A stretch of 64,000 nucleotides of DNA from Bacteroides caecigallinarum (GCF_016902295.1 NZ_JACJLQ010000010.1:26722-90721), one strand, 5' to 3'. Shown: positions 1 to 8,191, counted from the first letter of the stretch. Translations and numbers: made by a program. The notes: generated by a model from the letters alone, not told the origin.

Positions 1-169
1 GCCCGTGATGACGGGTATAGACCGGTAAGCCTGTTCCTCACGCTTCACTTTCTCGGCATCGACCACAATTTGATGATTAACGGTTTAATCTGACGTAATG
101 ACGACATGAAGTCATTAAATCCGTAAATCAGTGCGTCAGTCAATCTGTAATTATCTGCAACAACCAGTC

Positions 170-206
170 CCCGAAGAACTGCATATTCCACGACTTCGGG
201 CTTTTT
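170..206 (+). terminator. Rho-independent terminator-like hairpin
   Basis: CCCGAAG (170-176) pairs with CTTCGGG (194-200) and is followed by C and six T residues. It would end a transcript entering from the left edge on the plus strand. Confidence 0.5.
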
Positions 207-931
207 TATTTCCTTTTACCTGAAAGAGCCATCCGTTTATACTGCATTTTCTTTTTGCATGACCTATTTTGCGCCGTTCCGCATAGATTTGCGTATCAAG
301 ATTTTACCGACACTTCCGTAGCTTTGCAACCATGTTTAACCCGTTGCCGACAGAATGTAGGCAGCACTAAAACCTGTATCAAGAACATGAAGAAAAAAAG
401 GAATCATTTGCGTAGGTACAATTCTCTACAAGATTGTGAATCGGGATTGTCATTATTCGCCGATAAGAGGAATAGGACGTTACTACACGGTAAACAAAAT
501 ACAGCTGGAAAAATTCTGATATTTTGATGAGATGATGAAAGTATATATAAAAATAAAGAGAAACAGTAACTTACGTCTTCATCAACCTTTCAACAAGAGA
601 ATCGGGCTGATGAAAAGAGAAAGAACACACCGCACTCTACATCACTTTTCTTTTGGTGAGCGGTTTGATGAAACGATGATGAACATATATCATTTTGGTT
701 ATCAGTTTATTATCCTGTCAACTCATCAATTCATCGGATTTTCATCCGCCAACAAGTTTGCGGGACAAATGGATGGAAGGAAATGCCACTATCCGCAAGC
801 TGGTCGGTCGGACATCCGACCTGCCTGTTGTCCGACCAGCCGACAAGGGAAGGCGTATCATATCGACGACAAGAAAAGGTCTGCCTATACCGCTAGTACT
901 CTCACAGGCTTTTGGAAACAGAAAAGCCATA

Positions 932-1022
932 GCTCATTAGGGCATTTTCTTTACGCAGTGCAAGCACAGCTAAAAATGCCCCAATGAGCCAACGGGGTTA
1001 CACCCCTCTGGACACCCCCGTT
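932..1022. other. Candidate origin of transfer (oriT)
   Basis: A 17-base inverted repeat (932-948 and 973-989, 16 of 17 pairs, 24-base loop) is followed by AACGGGG (991-997) pairing with CCCCGTT (1016-1022), with a smaller GGGGTTACACCCC hairpin nested in it. The cluster ends about 70 bases before the relaxase start. MobV/Pre relaxases nick at a hairpin-bearing oriT just upstream of their own gene, so position and structure fit; the nick site itself is not identified. Confidence 0.55.
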
Positions 1023-1094
1023 TGCCATGCGGCATGACCGCAGCGGACGGAAACCAACAAACCAAATTGTCAAACCTGAAAACAAAAAATAAGC

Positions 1095-2465
1095 ATGGGA
1101 TATATAAGCATTCAAATCAACAAAGCGAAAGGGTCGGCTGACACGGGCGCATCCGACCACATCGAACGCAAGACTACGCCCAAGAACGCAGACCCCACAC
1201 GCACCCACCTCAACCGTGAACTGGTAGAGTTTCCCGACGGTGTGGCTGACCGCACCGAGGCAATAAGCCACCGCATCCGCACGGCGGGCATCAGACGTAA
1301 GATAACGCCCGACCAAGTACGGGCAATCCGCATCGTGCTTTCGGGCACGCACGAGGACATGGCAAGGGTGCAAGACGAGGGCAGGCTAAACGAATGGTGC
1401 GGAGACAACCTGCAATGGCTGCACCGCACGTTCGGAAAAGAGAACACCGTATCGGCTGTGCTGCACATGGACGAACACACGCCGCACATCCACGCCACGG
1501 TCGTACCGATAGTGACGGGCGAACGCAGGAAAGCAAGGAAGAAGCAGGCGGAGGGCAAACGCACCTACCGCAAGAAAGCCAACGCCGTGCGCCTGTGCGC
1601 CGATGACCTGCTGACTCGTGAGAAGCTGGTAGCCTACCACGACAGCTACGCCGCAGCAATGGCGAAATACGGCTTGCAGCGTGGTGTCCGTGGTTCAGAG
1701 GCACGGCACACAACCACCGCCCAATACTACCGTGACCTGAAACGGCAGACGGGAGAGCTTGAAGCCAACGTGCGGCAGTTGCAGACCGAACAACAACAGG
1801 CGGAACGGCAGCTTGACGAAGTACGGAAAGAAATAAAATCAGAAAAACTGGAAGCCGCCAAGACTGAGGCAAAAGCGGCACTCGTGGCAAAGGTCGGTTC
1901 TCTTTTGGGCAGCGGCAAATTGAAAGAGTTGGAAGCCGACAACCGCACATTGCAAAACGAAGTTGCCACCCGTGACGAGAGTATCGAATTGTTGCAACAA
2001 CAGATGGAGCGGCAGCAAGAGGAATACCAACGGCAACTGATGGAACTGCAAGCCAAGCACCGCAGGGAGATGTCGGACAAGGAAGCGGAACACCAAAAGG
2101 AAGTGTCATTCCTGAAATCCATTATCCGAAAAGCCAAGAAATGGTTTCCGCTATTCCAAGAACTGGTGTACATGGAGAAGTTCTGTCTGAAAGTCGGCTT
2201 CAACGAGCGGCAGACCGCCACGCTCATCAGCGGCAAGCCGCTGTTATATGAGGGTGAACTCTATTCGGAGGAACACAAACGGAAGTTCAAAACTGAGGAA
2301 GCTGGTTGCCAAGTGGTAAAAGACCCGAAAGACAGGTCTAAACTCGCACTTGCCATCAACGGACAACCGATTGGCGAATGGTTCAAGGAGCAGTTCGACA
2401 AGCTGTTTTCATCCATTAGGAGGACAGTTGAGCCGTATAGAAAAGGCAAGGGCATGGGATTATAA
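1095..2465 (+). CDS. MobV/Pre-family relaxase (mobilisation protein)
   Basis: DNA relaxase predicted to nick oriT and lead strand transfer of the mobilizable element when a helper conjugation system is present. The N-terminal 200 residues are the Mob_Pre domain: HIERK at 22-26, HLNREL at 38-43, and the metal-binding three-histidine motif HMDEHTPHIH at 124-133. Residues about 205-345 are a long Gln/Glu/Lys-rich coiled coil, followed by a C-terminal accessory region. The start ATG lies just after the candidate oriT. The gene is clearly richer in GC than the minus-strand cargo behind it, which marks the element as a mosaic. Related proteins occur on NBU-type elements and small Bacteroides plasmids; the integrase or replication gene that would tell these apart is outside the window. 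Confidence 0.93.
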   Translation: MGYISIQINKAKGSADTGASDHIERKTTPKNADPTRTHLNRELVEFPDGVADRTEAISHRIRTAGIRRKITPDQVRAIRIVLSGTHEDMARVQDEGRLNEWCGDNLQWLHRTFGKENTVSAVLHMDEHTPHIHATVVPIVTGERRKARKKQAEGKRTYRKKANAVRLCADDLLTREKLVAYHDSYAAAMAKYGLQRGVRGSEARHTTTAQYYRDLKRQTGELEANVRQLQTEQQQAERQLDEVRKEIKSEKLEAAKTEAKAALVAKVGSLLGSGKLKELEADNRTLQNEVATRDESIELLQQQMERQQEEYQRQLMELQAKHRREMSDKEAEHQKEVSFLKSIIRKAKKWFPLFQELVYMEKFCLKVGFNERQTATLISGKPLLYEGELYSEEHKRKFKTEEAGCQVVKDPKDRSKLALAINGQPIGEWFKEQFDKLFSSIRRTVEPYRKGKGMGL

Positions 2466-2472
2466 ACAATAC

Positions 2473-2532
2473 CAACGAGAGGATAGCAAGTTTGTTTTGG
2501 ACAGACCAAAACCGCTTGCAATCCTCTCGTTG
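2473..2532. terminator. Long two-stage hairpin between relaxase and cargo
   Basis: An 18-base inverted repeat (2473-2490 with 2515-2532, one mismatch) encloses a nested TTTTGG/CCAAAA stem. It begins 8 bases after the relaxase stop and lies 20 bases beyond the stop of the convergent 455-residue gene. It can serve as a bidirectional terminator, although the T-run is weak (ATATTTT), and its length and two-stage form would also suit a single-strand recombination or replication signal. Confidence 0.55.
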
Positions 2533-2552
2533 ATATTTTAAAGATAAATGAA

Positions 2553-3920
2553 TCATGAAACTTCGTAACCTTGTGAAATGATATACGACTTTTCTTCCTT
2601 GCTGAATCTTTTAGCGATTTTATAGCCCTTACTTATCAAAGTCGAAACTTCCTTATCGTTAAATGCTGGCTTAAAATCATTATCGTTTTTATTTTTTAGT
2701 CTAAGCCAAGCTATTGGTTGCTTTTTATTGACACTTTCCATGACAAATAGTTGTCCTTGCTGAACGAGCGAAGTTTCTTGTTCTATTGTTGGGAAATATG
2801 TGTCCGTGGTGGATATGTCTTTACCTTTTATCGTATCTTCAGAAGATAAACTTACTGCTACATTTTCGTTTCTATTTTCCGAACAGATTTCTTTTTCGTT
2901 AGATTCTTGCACATAATCTAATTTATTAGCTTCTTGATTTTCAGTTCGTAATTCAAATATAGGTAATTTTACAAAATCGTAATACGCATCATAAGTTTTG
3001 TCATACCCAAGAGTTAGCCCCAAAAGATACACAGCAACAGAACATTCAAGCCCAAATTTTTTTGCATAATTGATAATTTTCGAATCAATGCAAAATCCAT
3101 CGCTAAACTTATCTTTCATAAGTAAAAACAATGGAGCTGCAATAGCAAATTTGCACCCTGCATCTTCATCAGTCAAAGAAGACAAATTGGACCTAACAGC
3201 TATATTCGAAAGTGATGCGAAGTCGTCTTTGGAACAATTTATTATCTGTGTATAAAGCCCTGTTGTTTCAGCAACATCTTCTTGCAGTTCTATTTTTTTC
3301 AGCCAATTGCAAGCTACATGGATATAGTCACAAAAATACCCTTTCGTATTGTTAGGATAAAAACTATGGCGTTCATACCGTAGAAGATACGTCCATATAG
3401 ATTGTTCTCCTGTCGGACGTTTATATGAAAACAATTCATCAAATACTTCGGAAACAATATCATCGGTAATAATAGATTCACACATCTTCCTGTCGGTTTC
3501 CGACAAATCAAATATCGCCCATAAATTATCAATACCTCGTTTGGATTGCAACATTAGCCGATTATTGTGTAAAGTATTAAATTTCTCACCCCAAGGTGAC
3601 ACATGAAGCTTAATTCGAGAATCAAACGATACACTCATTTCCTTTTTGGCTTCCTCATCGAAAGTATAAAGCCCCCTTACATTTTCAATGCTTACAGGAC
3701 AGGGACACTCATTCCCATTATCGCTGATAAAATGTATCACCATATACTCAAAAGAGTATTCGAAAAAGTTCATATTCTTTGCCAGCTTCTCAAACAAATC
3801 ATCATCATTTGCATGAGCCTTGATGTTTCCGTCAAAATTGATTGCCGAATAAACATTCAATTTACCATACTTGAATAAATCTACGAAATCCGCCTTACGT
3901 ATAATTGCTAAATAATCCAT
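2553..3920 (-). CDS. Unknown 455-residue protein, last gene of XRE-Hsp70-helicase operon
   Basis: I do not recognise this protein. It is soluble, with no signal peptide or membrane segment. Residues about 1-330 look like one folded region rich in aromatic and acidic residues (WGEKFN, SIWTYLLRYERH, YFCDYIHVACNWLKK); residues about 335-385 are a low-complexity Glu/Asn/Ser linker; the last 65 residues form a small Lys-rich domain. No nuclease, protease or nucleotide-binding motif stands out. It starts 12 bases after the helicase stop, so it is almost certainly co-transcribed with the helicase, the Hsp70-like gene and the XRE regulator, and is a candidate effector, substrate or adaptor of that module. 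Its AT content matches the rest of the cargo and differs from the neighbouring relaxase gene. Confidence 0.8.
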   Translation of the reverse strand: MDYLAIIRKADFVDLFKYGKLNVYSAINFDGNIKAHANDDDLFEKLAKNMNFFEYSFEYMVIHFISDNGNECPCPVSIENVRGLYTFDEEAKKEMSVSFDSRIKLHVSPWGEKFNTLHNNRLMLQSKRGIDNLWAIFDLSETDRKMCESIITDDIVSEVFDELFSYKRPTGEQSIWTYLLRYERHSFYPNNTKGYFCDYIHVACNWLKKIELQEDVAETTGLYTQIINCSKDDFASLSNIAVRSNLSSLTDEDAGCKFAIAAPLFLLMKDKFSDGFCIDSKIINYAKKFGLECSVAVYLLGLTLGYDKTYDAYYDFVKLPIFELRTENQEANKLDYVQESNEKEICSENRNENVAVSLSSEDTIKGKDISTTDTYFPTIEQETSLVQQGQLFVMESVNKKQPIAWLRLKNKNDNDFKPAFNDKEVSTLISKGYKIAKRFSKEEKSYIISQGYEVS

Positions 3921-3932
3921 TGTATCTATAAT

Positions 3933-5102
3933 TTAAAATCCCCAAGGGTTGTTATTGTTGTTATTAGTTGTTGATTGACTTGCCACCGATGTGGAAATAT
4001 CTATGTGCGAACAATTTGACTTGAAAGCATCCAAATAATCACTTGGATAGCCATAATAAGAAATATACAAATTCTTTCTTGCTCTGGTCATTGCCACCAT
4101 AAACAAGGTTTTAGCCATGCTTTCATCAGGGCTGATATACAAATTGTTATTAGCAAATGGAATGAAAACATTATCAAAGTCCAATCCCTTTGCGCTGTGA
4201 TATGTCATGAGGATAATGCGACGGTCATTTTCAGAAAAATTGCCATAACCATTACCCACATATTGCATTTTCATACCATTTGCTTTGAGAAATACATTCA
4301 TTGCACCGAAATCTGTTTTCCCATACTGGTTGGTTACTCCTGCCCATGTTGGTTTTCCGGTATGACTAAGAGCTAAATTTACGAAATGGATAATTTTCTG
4401 AGCAGATGGAATCAAGATAGCGGCTGTATCACCTACATTCACGGCTTTCGTTGCCTGTTCTATTACGTAAGCTACTTCTTTTTCTTCGGAGGGAGCTTCG
4501 CACAAACGTATCTGTGTATCATCATGTGTCATATCCCTTTTCGATGAAAAAATATTCATTCGTGGAAGGAAACGTTGCACGGCATCGATAATAGACCGTG
4601 ACAAACGATGGATGATTCCTAATTCAAAAGCGTCTCCATTGATTAGTCTTCCTATTTCTGACGGGGTTACGGTTGCTTCTTGCCATTGAGGGTCACGGTC
4701 AAAAATCGATTGATTAGAATCACCAGCCACAACAACGTGCGTACCACGGCTTTTCATTTCTGAAAGAATACGTGGTGTTAAATCTTGAACCTCATCGCAC
4801 AGGATATAGTCATAATGGCTATTCCCCCTCATGAACCTGTAGTAAGTTTCTACGGTAACATTCAATCCGATTTCCTTAAATGCGGATTTAAACATTTCAA
4901 CCAATGATTGTGTGAACACAATCAATAAAATGCTTGCAGAGGGCGATTTTGCACGGACTTTTTTTGCTGTATATGCAAGTAAAATAGATTTTCCAGAACC
5001 TGCAAATCCTTTAATCCAAACATTCTTGCGGTTTATGTCCACATTATCAAGAAAATCACGTTGCTGAGCATCGAGTTTATTCTCTTCTATTATCCATGCC
5101 AT
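3933..5102 (-). CDS. Short UvrD-like superfamily 1 helicase/ATPase
   Basis: Superfamily 1 helicase core of only 389 residues. Visible motifs: Q-type start LDAQQRDF (10-17), Walker A GFAGSGKS (32-39), Walker B DEVQD (103-107), motif III GDSNQSIF (127-134), RLSRS motif IV, TYHSAKGLDFDNVF (motif V region) and VAMTRARKNLYIS (motif VI). Full UvrD/Rep/PcrA proteins are near 700 residues, so the 1B/2B insertions are largely missing; the size is closer to the small UvrD-like partners seen in defence systems such as GajB. The C-terminus is an Asn run encoded by GTT/ATT triplets near 3948-3975. It sits 11 bases after the Hsp70-like gene and 12 before the unknown gene. Predicted to bind or unwind nucleic acid using ATP; substrate unknown. 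Confidence 0.88.
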   Translation of the reverse strand: MAWIIEENKLDAQQRDFLDNVDINRKNVWIKGFAGSGKSILLAYTAKKVRAKSPSASILLIVFTQSLVEMFKSAFKEIGLNVTVETYYRFMRGNSHYDYILCDEVQDLTPRILSEMKSRGTHVVVAGDSNQSIFDRDPQWQEATVTPSEIGRLINGDAFELGIIHRLSRSIIDAVQRFLPRMNIFSSKRDMTHDDTQIRLCEAPSEEKEVAYVIEQATKAVNVGDTAAILIPSAQKIIHFVNLALSHTGKPTWAGVTNQYGKTDFGAMNVFLKANGMKMQYVGNGYGNFSENDRRIILMTYHSAKGLDFDNVFIPFANNNLYISPDESMAKTLFMVAMTRARKNLYISYYGYPSDYLDAFKSNCSHIDISTSVASQSTTNNNNNNPWGF

Positions 5103-5113
5103 AATATTACTGT

Positions 5114-7522
5114 TTAATTGTTGTTCGTTAGTGCTTTAGTCTTTGTCATTGACAAATTTTCTTTATTGTAATAAGCTTCACTTTCTGTTTTGGGAGCAGA
5201 TGCCCTAATTTCTTTGGCAAAATTATTTTCCCCTAATTCTTCCGCTACAGTAGCAAACCATCCATAAGCATATTTTGGCAAAGAATTTGTCTTCCATTGT
5301 TTCAAATACAAGTCATATGCTTTTCTGAATTTTACTTGTGCGGCAACCGTGTTTCCTTCACTTTTATCTATTTTCCCTAATTCAATCAAAGCTATATCAT
5401 GTTCTGGGTCTATATTTAATGCCTTTTGTAGATATTCTTTGGCTTGTTTCGGTTTTTTGTAAAGCAAAGTGGAACCTAAGTTCGCATAAGCATGTTTGTC
5501 ATGAGGATTTTCTTCGATTGCTTTTTCATAAAATTCAATCGCTTTGTCTGTAGCCCCAGCATTGCTGTAAAGGACACCTATGCTATTATAATTGGTAGAA
5601 ACTGGATATAATTCATTTTGCAGTTCAAACGTTTCTGCCGCCTTGAAATCATTTCCAATCTTCAGATAAGCCTGTTTGAGTGTAATCAGGGTCTCTTTCG
5701 AAGGTACACCGCCATTTTGTTCGGCTTCAAGGTTAGCTTGTCTTTCTGCTTTTAGGGCAGCCCTTTCTTTGGTTGTCAATTCTTTATTTGCAAATGGACT
5801 AAGTGGTTCCACATGGCATATTGTTCCCATGCAAGTAGCATGGATAATCAGCATCTTATCCGCATTGACTTCAATTATCAATTGGATTGGAGTATTGATA
5901 GGAAAGCCATTGGGCATGGAAGATTCTATCTTCAAATTGAAAAGCATTTTTGTTGTATTACCAACACAAATAGGTAACTCGACAATTTTTTGCCCATCCC
6001 GGCTTGTTACCAAATCATCAATCTCTATAGTGTTACAGGGTATCTCTGTTCCTGCAGGGAGAATGATTTTAGGTTGGTCGTCCTTGGTAATGATTAAAAT
6101 CGGTTCACTCGTGATAGGTTGTATCAGGCATTTATTCATACCATTGAACAATAAGCTGTGAATGGCTGCTCCTTGTGAAACGTGGGTTTGCAGGTCCATC
6201 GGAACCAATATCTCCGAATCCTCAAAATAGGAATGCAAGGCTTCTTGGATGTATGGACTTTTGCTGCTTCCTCCAATAAGCAAGATATAATCAATCTCTT
6301 CTTTGGGAGTTTTAGATTTCTTAATGGCACTTTCTATAGGAGAGAATATACTGTTGTATTCATCTTCTCCTTTTATGCGGGTAGTCTTACCGAATCCTTG
6401 TTTTAAGAACACAGCCATTGTTTCTGTAAGCTCCTTATTCGTCAGGTAGAACTTGTTCTGTTTGAGCGTACCTTTATTGGTGATGATTTCAACCTCAGAC
6501 TCTATTTCAGTCTTTGAATCGCTCGATTTCACATCAGGTATTACAAAATCAGAGGCAAGCGTTGCTAATGTTTTGTTCACTAATATTTTCAGTCGTTCTG
6601 CGACTTTATAAAGTGCAGATGCTATTTGTTTACGTTCATTCGTCCGAAACTGTTCTTTTTTCTTTCCATTAGCTTCTAAAAAGCGTGGCATGAGATAATG
6701 GTACGTTATGTACCTATCTATGTCGTCACCACCTAACTTCGTAAATTTTGAAATGGCAATGTTCTTAGAAAAAAAACCATTAGCACTCTGTCCTATTTCG
6801 AGTATAGATATATCGCATGTACCTCCTCCGAAATCAAAGACTAATACTTTCGAATTATAATCTGGGCTTATGAACATGGGGCGGTCTTCTGCTGCCCGTG
6901 ATACAGCATAGCTGATAAAAGCCGCATTCGGCTCGTCTATAAGAGCTTGCTTTGACACTTTCATATCATTCGCCATTAATGCGTCAAGTAAATCTTTACG
7001 CTGATTGGCTTCAAATGATGCAGGAATGCTTACTGCATACAAAATATCTGTACTGATATTATTTTCGGTACAGTATTTAATGATGAGGTATTTCAGATAG
7101 GCAAAGAATACCCGTGCAGCATCCACAGGATTTTTTATCCGAAAAGGGTCTACCTCACGCAGTTCACTATCGTAATACTTTGCTCCTAAATCCTCACCCA
7201 ACTCCATTTTGAACGAATACCAGATATTCTTTCCCTTTTTCAGTTGGTATTTCATCTGCGATGCACCTTCTCCAACCAAAATACGTCCATTCAGCCACGC
7301 TATTACTGTAGGCACTATCTCTGACCTGTATAAAGTCCCGTCAGGAAGCATTTGCGGCAATCGTAAAGACTTCGTATGGATTTTATGGTCGTACTCATCA
7401 TAGGAAGCGATAGATACCACCGTTGTTGATGTACCAAAATCGATTCCGATGTACGTTTTACCACGCATGAGTGCTGTATTCCTGACAGCAGGCAGCATTG
7501 ATGATATTGTTATTTCATTCAT
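5114..7522 (-). CDS. Hsp70-like ATPase with C-terminal TPR repeats
   Basis: An 802-residue protein with a complete actin-like Hsp70 nucleotide-binding domain: phosphate-1 loop GIDFGTSTT (26-34), connect-1-like IPASFEANQR (166-175), DEPNAAFISY (196-205), phosphate-2 FDFGGGTCDIS (229-239), KLGGDDIDR (262-270) and adenosine loop LIGGSSKSPYI (415-425). The substrate-binding part (about 470-590) is divergent and the usual DnaK lid is absent. From about 620 the chain carries tetratricopeptide repeats, such as the one around KAIEFYEKAIEENP. It is not a housekeeping DnaK: the motifs differ, there is no dnaJ or grpE nearby, and it lies on mobile DNA in a tight operon (16 bases after the XRE gene, 11 before the helicase). 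A chaperone or sensor role coupled by TPR to a partner is inference. Confidence 0.9.
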   Translation of the reverse strand: MNEITISSMLPAVRNTALMRGKTYIGIDFGTSTTVVSIASYDEYDHKIHTKSLRLPQMLPDGTLYRSEIVPTVIAWLNGRILVGEGASQMKYQLKKGKNIWYSFKMELGEDLGAKYYDSELREVDPFRIKNPVDAARVFFAYLKYLIIKYCTENNISTDILYAVSIPASFEANQRKDLLDALMANDMKVSKQALIDEPNAAFISYAVSRAAEDRPMFISPDYNSKVLVFDFGGGTCDISILEIGQSANGFFSKNIAISKFTKLGGDDIDRYITYHYLMPRFLEANGKKKEQFRTNERKQIASALYKVAERLKILVNKTLATLASDFVIPDVKSSDSKTEIESEVEIITNKGTLKQNKFYLTNKELTETMAVFLKQGFGKTTRIKGEDEYNSIFSPIESAIKKSKTPKEEIDYILLIGGSSKSPYIQEALHSYFEDSEILVPMDLQTHVSQGAAIHSLLFNGMNKCLIQPITSEPILIITKDDQPKIILPAGTEIPCNTIEIDDLVTSRDGQKIVELPICVGNTTKMLFNLKIESSMPNGFPINTPIQLIIEVNADKMLIIHATCMGTICHVEPLSPFANKELTTKERAALKAERQANLEAEQNGGVPSKETLITLKQAYLKIGNDFKAAETFELQNELYPVSTNYNSIGVLYSNAGATDKAIEFYEKAIEENPHDKHAYANLGSTLLYKKPKQAKEYLQKALNIDPEHDIALIELGKIDKSEGNTVAAQVKFRKAYDLYLKQWKTNSLPKYAYGWFATVAEELGENNFAKEIRASAPKTESEAYYNKENLSMTKTKALTNNN

Positions 7523-7538
7523 TGCACTATGTTTTATT

Positions 7539-7736
7539 TCACGAGAAGTTTATTAAGTCTTGAATGTTCACTTCTAACAGTTCTGTTATACGTTTCAATG
7601 TTTGTAAATCTGGTTGTGTTGTATTTGTACACCATTTAGATACCGTTGTTTGGTTTACTCCAAGTTGTTCTGCCAACCATTTATTAGTACGTTTTTTCTT
7701 TGCCAAAACTATTTTAAGTTGATTCAAATCTTCCAT
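7539..7736 (-). CDS. XRE/Cro-type helix-turn-helix regulator
   Basis: A 65-residue Cro/C1-type DNA-binding protein covering only the HTH domain; the helix pair runs through KWLAEQLGVNQTTVSKW and the C-terminal helix follows after QPDLQTLKRI. It is the first gene of the minus-strand cargo operon, 16 bases before the Hsp70-like ATPase. Such small regulators usually repress their own operon. A TATTTTTGC box (7763-7771, minus strand) lies 27 bases upstream as a possible -7 element, and a TTTGTTT-N6-AAACAAA inverted repeat at 7812-7831 in the divergent promoter is a plausible operator. Confidence 0.88.
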   Translation of the reverse strand: MEDLNQLKIVLAKKKRTNKWLAEQLGVNQTTVSKWCTNTTQPDLQTLKRITELLEVNIQDLINFS

Positions 7737-7811
7737 TAATTTTCATTGTTATTTCTTTGATTGCAAAAATAATGATTTTAACAATAATAAAAGCCGAAAT
7801 TCTAAGATACT

Positions 7812-7844
7812 TTTGTTTTATATGAAACAAAGTCATACCTTTGC
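7812..7844 (+). promoter_or_regulatory. Bacteroidetes-type promoter with embedded inverted repeat
   Basis: TTTG at 7812-7815 and TACCTTTGC at 7836-7844 are spaced by 20 bases, matching the Bacteroidetes -33/-7 consensus. TTTGTTT (7812-7818) and AAACAAA (7825-7831) form an inverted repeat with a 6-base loop overlying the -33 box, as expected for a repressor operator. The promoter points away from the XRE gene. Confidence 0.65.
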
Positions 7845-7892
7845 ATACAAAGAGTTATCCGAAACAAGCAAAGCGATGCAGACCGCAGCAAC

Positions 7893-7994
7893 ATGAACGG
7901 TTGCCAAATCATTACCACAAAACGTGGTAATTCTTCTAACTCTCTTGATTTCAAAGAGGTATATTCCTTATACAGATTTACGGAAAAAATATGA
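7893..7994 (+). CDS. Possible 33-residue leader or small protein
   Basis: ATG at 7893 opens a 33-codon frame ending in TGA at 7992-7994, about 48 bases downstream of a good promoter. Codons 7-13 lie over a perfect 8-base stem with a 5-base loop (ATTACCAC 7911-7918, GTGGTAAT 7924-7931). I recognise no family. It may be a leader peptide, a small protein divergent from the XRE operon, or chance; the promoter is the main support. Confidence 0.25.
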   Translation: MNGCQIITTKRGNSSNSLDFKEVYSLYRFTEKI

Positions 7995-8113
7995 CTTAGG
8001 CCGTAGCCTGTGGAATGTTTTTTAGATTAATTAGATTAAAAGGACTTATGACTATAAAAATTTAGTCCGAAGATTTGAAATATCCGGCAAAATTCTTCGA
8101 CATAGAAAGCGTG

Positions 8114-8191
8114 ACACGTACGTGTAACGGGCGGAACACGTTCGTGTAACGCGCGGAACACGAACGTGACGCGGGCGTAACACGTACGTGT
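8114..8191. repeat. Four short palindromes at exact 22-base spacing
   Basis: ACACGTACGTGT starts at 8114 and 8180; variants ACACGTTCGTGT (8136) and ACACGAACGTGA (8158) lie between, each start 22 bases from the last. Units 2 and 3 are near reverse complements and the whole array is roughly symmetric about 8152/8153, with a CGCGCG at the centre. It lies between the probable element junction and the stop of the MFS gene. Confidence 0.85.

Larger units (their letters stand above)
1..1094. other. Leader region of a mobilizable element, no confident gene
   Basis: This stretch precedes the relaxase gene and carries no ORF I would call real; the open frames lack family resemblance and run across inverted repeats. 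At the left edge both strands are open (plus to the TGA at 91-93, minus from a possible GTG at 64-66), so a partial gene may enter from outside, but direction cannot be decided. It holds a terminator-like hairpin (170-200), an inverted repeat CTGGTCGG/CCGACCAG at 800-807 and 832-839 with a nested GGTCGG-ACAT-CCGACC hairpin, and the oriT-like hairpins at 932-1022. Composition changes from AT-rich to GC-rich toward the relaxase. Confidence 0.55.

Noticed and set aside
255..987. Open frames of 80-150 codons upstream of the relaxase
   Set aside because: No family resemblance, biased composition, and they run through inverted repeats; treated as non-coding.
1112..2109. Long antisense frames opposite the relaxase
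   Set aside because: Artefacts of high GC in the relaxase codons; they disagree with the clear relaxase motifs on the plus strand.
2473..2532. Integron attC-like site
   Set aside because: Arms lack the usual attC spacer and bulge pattern and no integron integrase is visible; terminator or other hairpin is a simpler reading.
3945..3975. GTT/ATT triplet run as a regulatory satellite
   Set aside because: It encodes the Asn-rich end of the helicase, so it is explained by coding, though length may vary.
8114..8191. CRISPR or tandem satellite
   Set aside because: Units are palindromic with no variable spacer; better described as phased palindromes.
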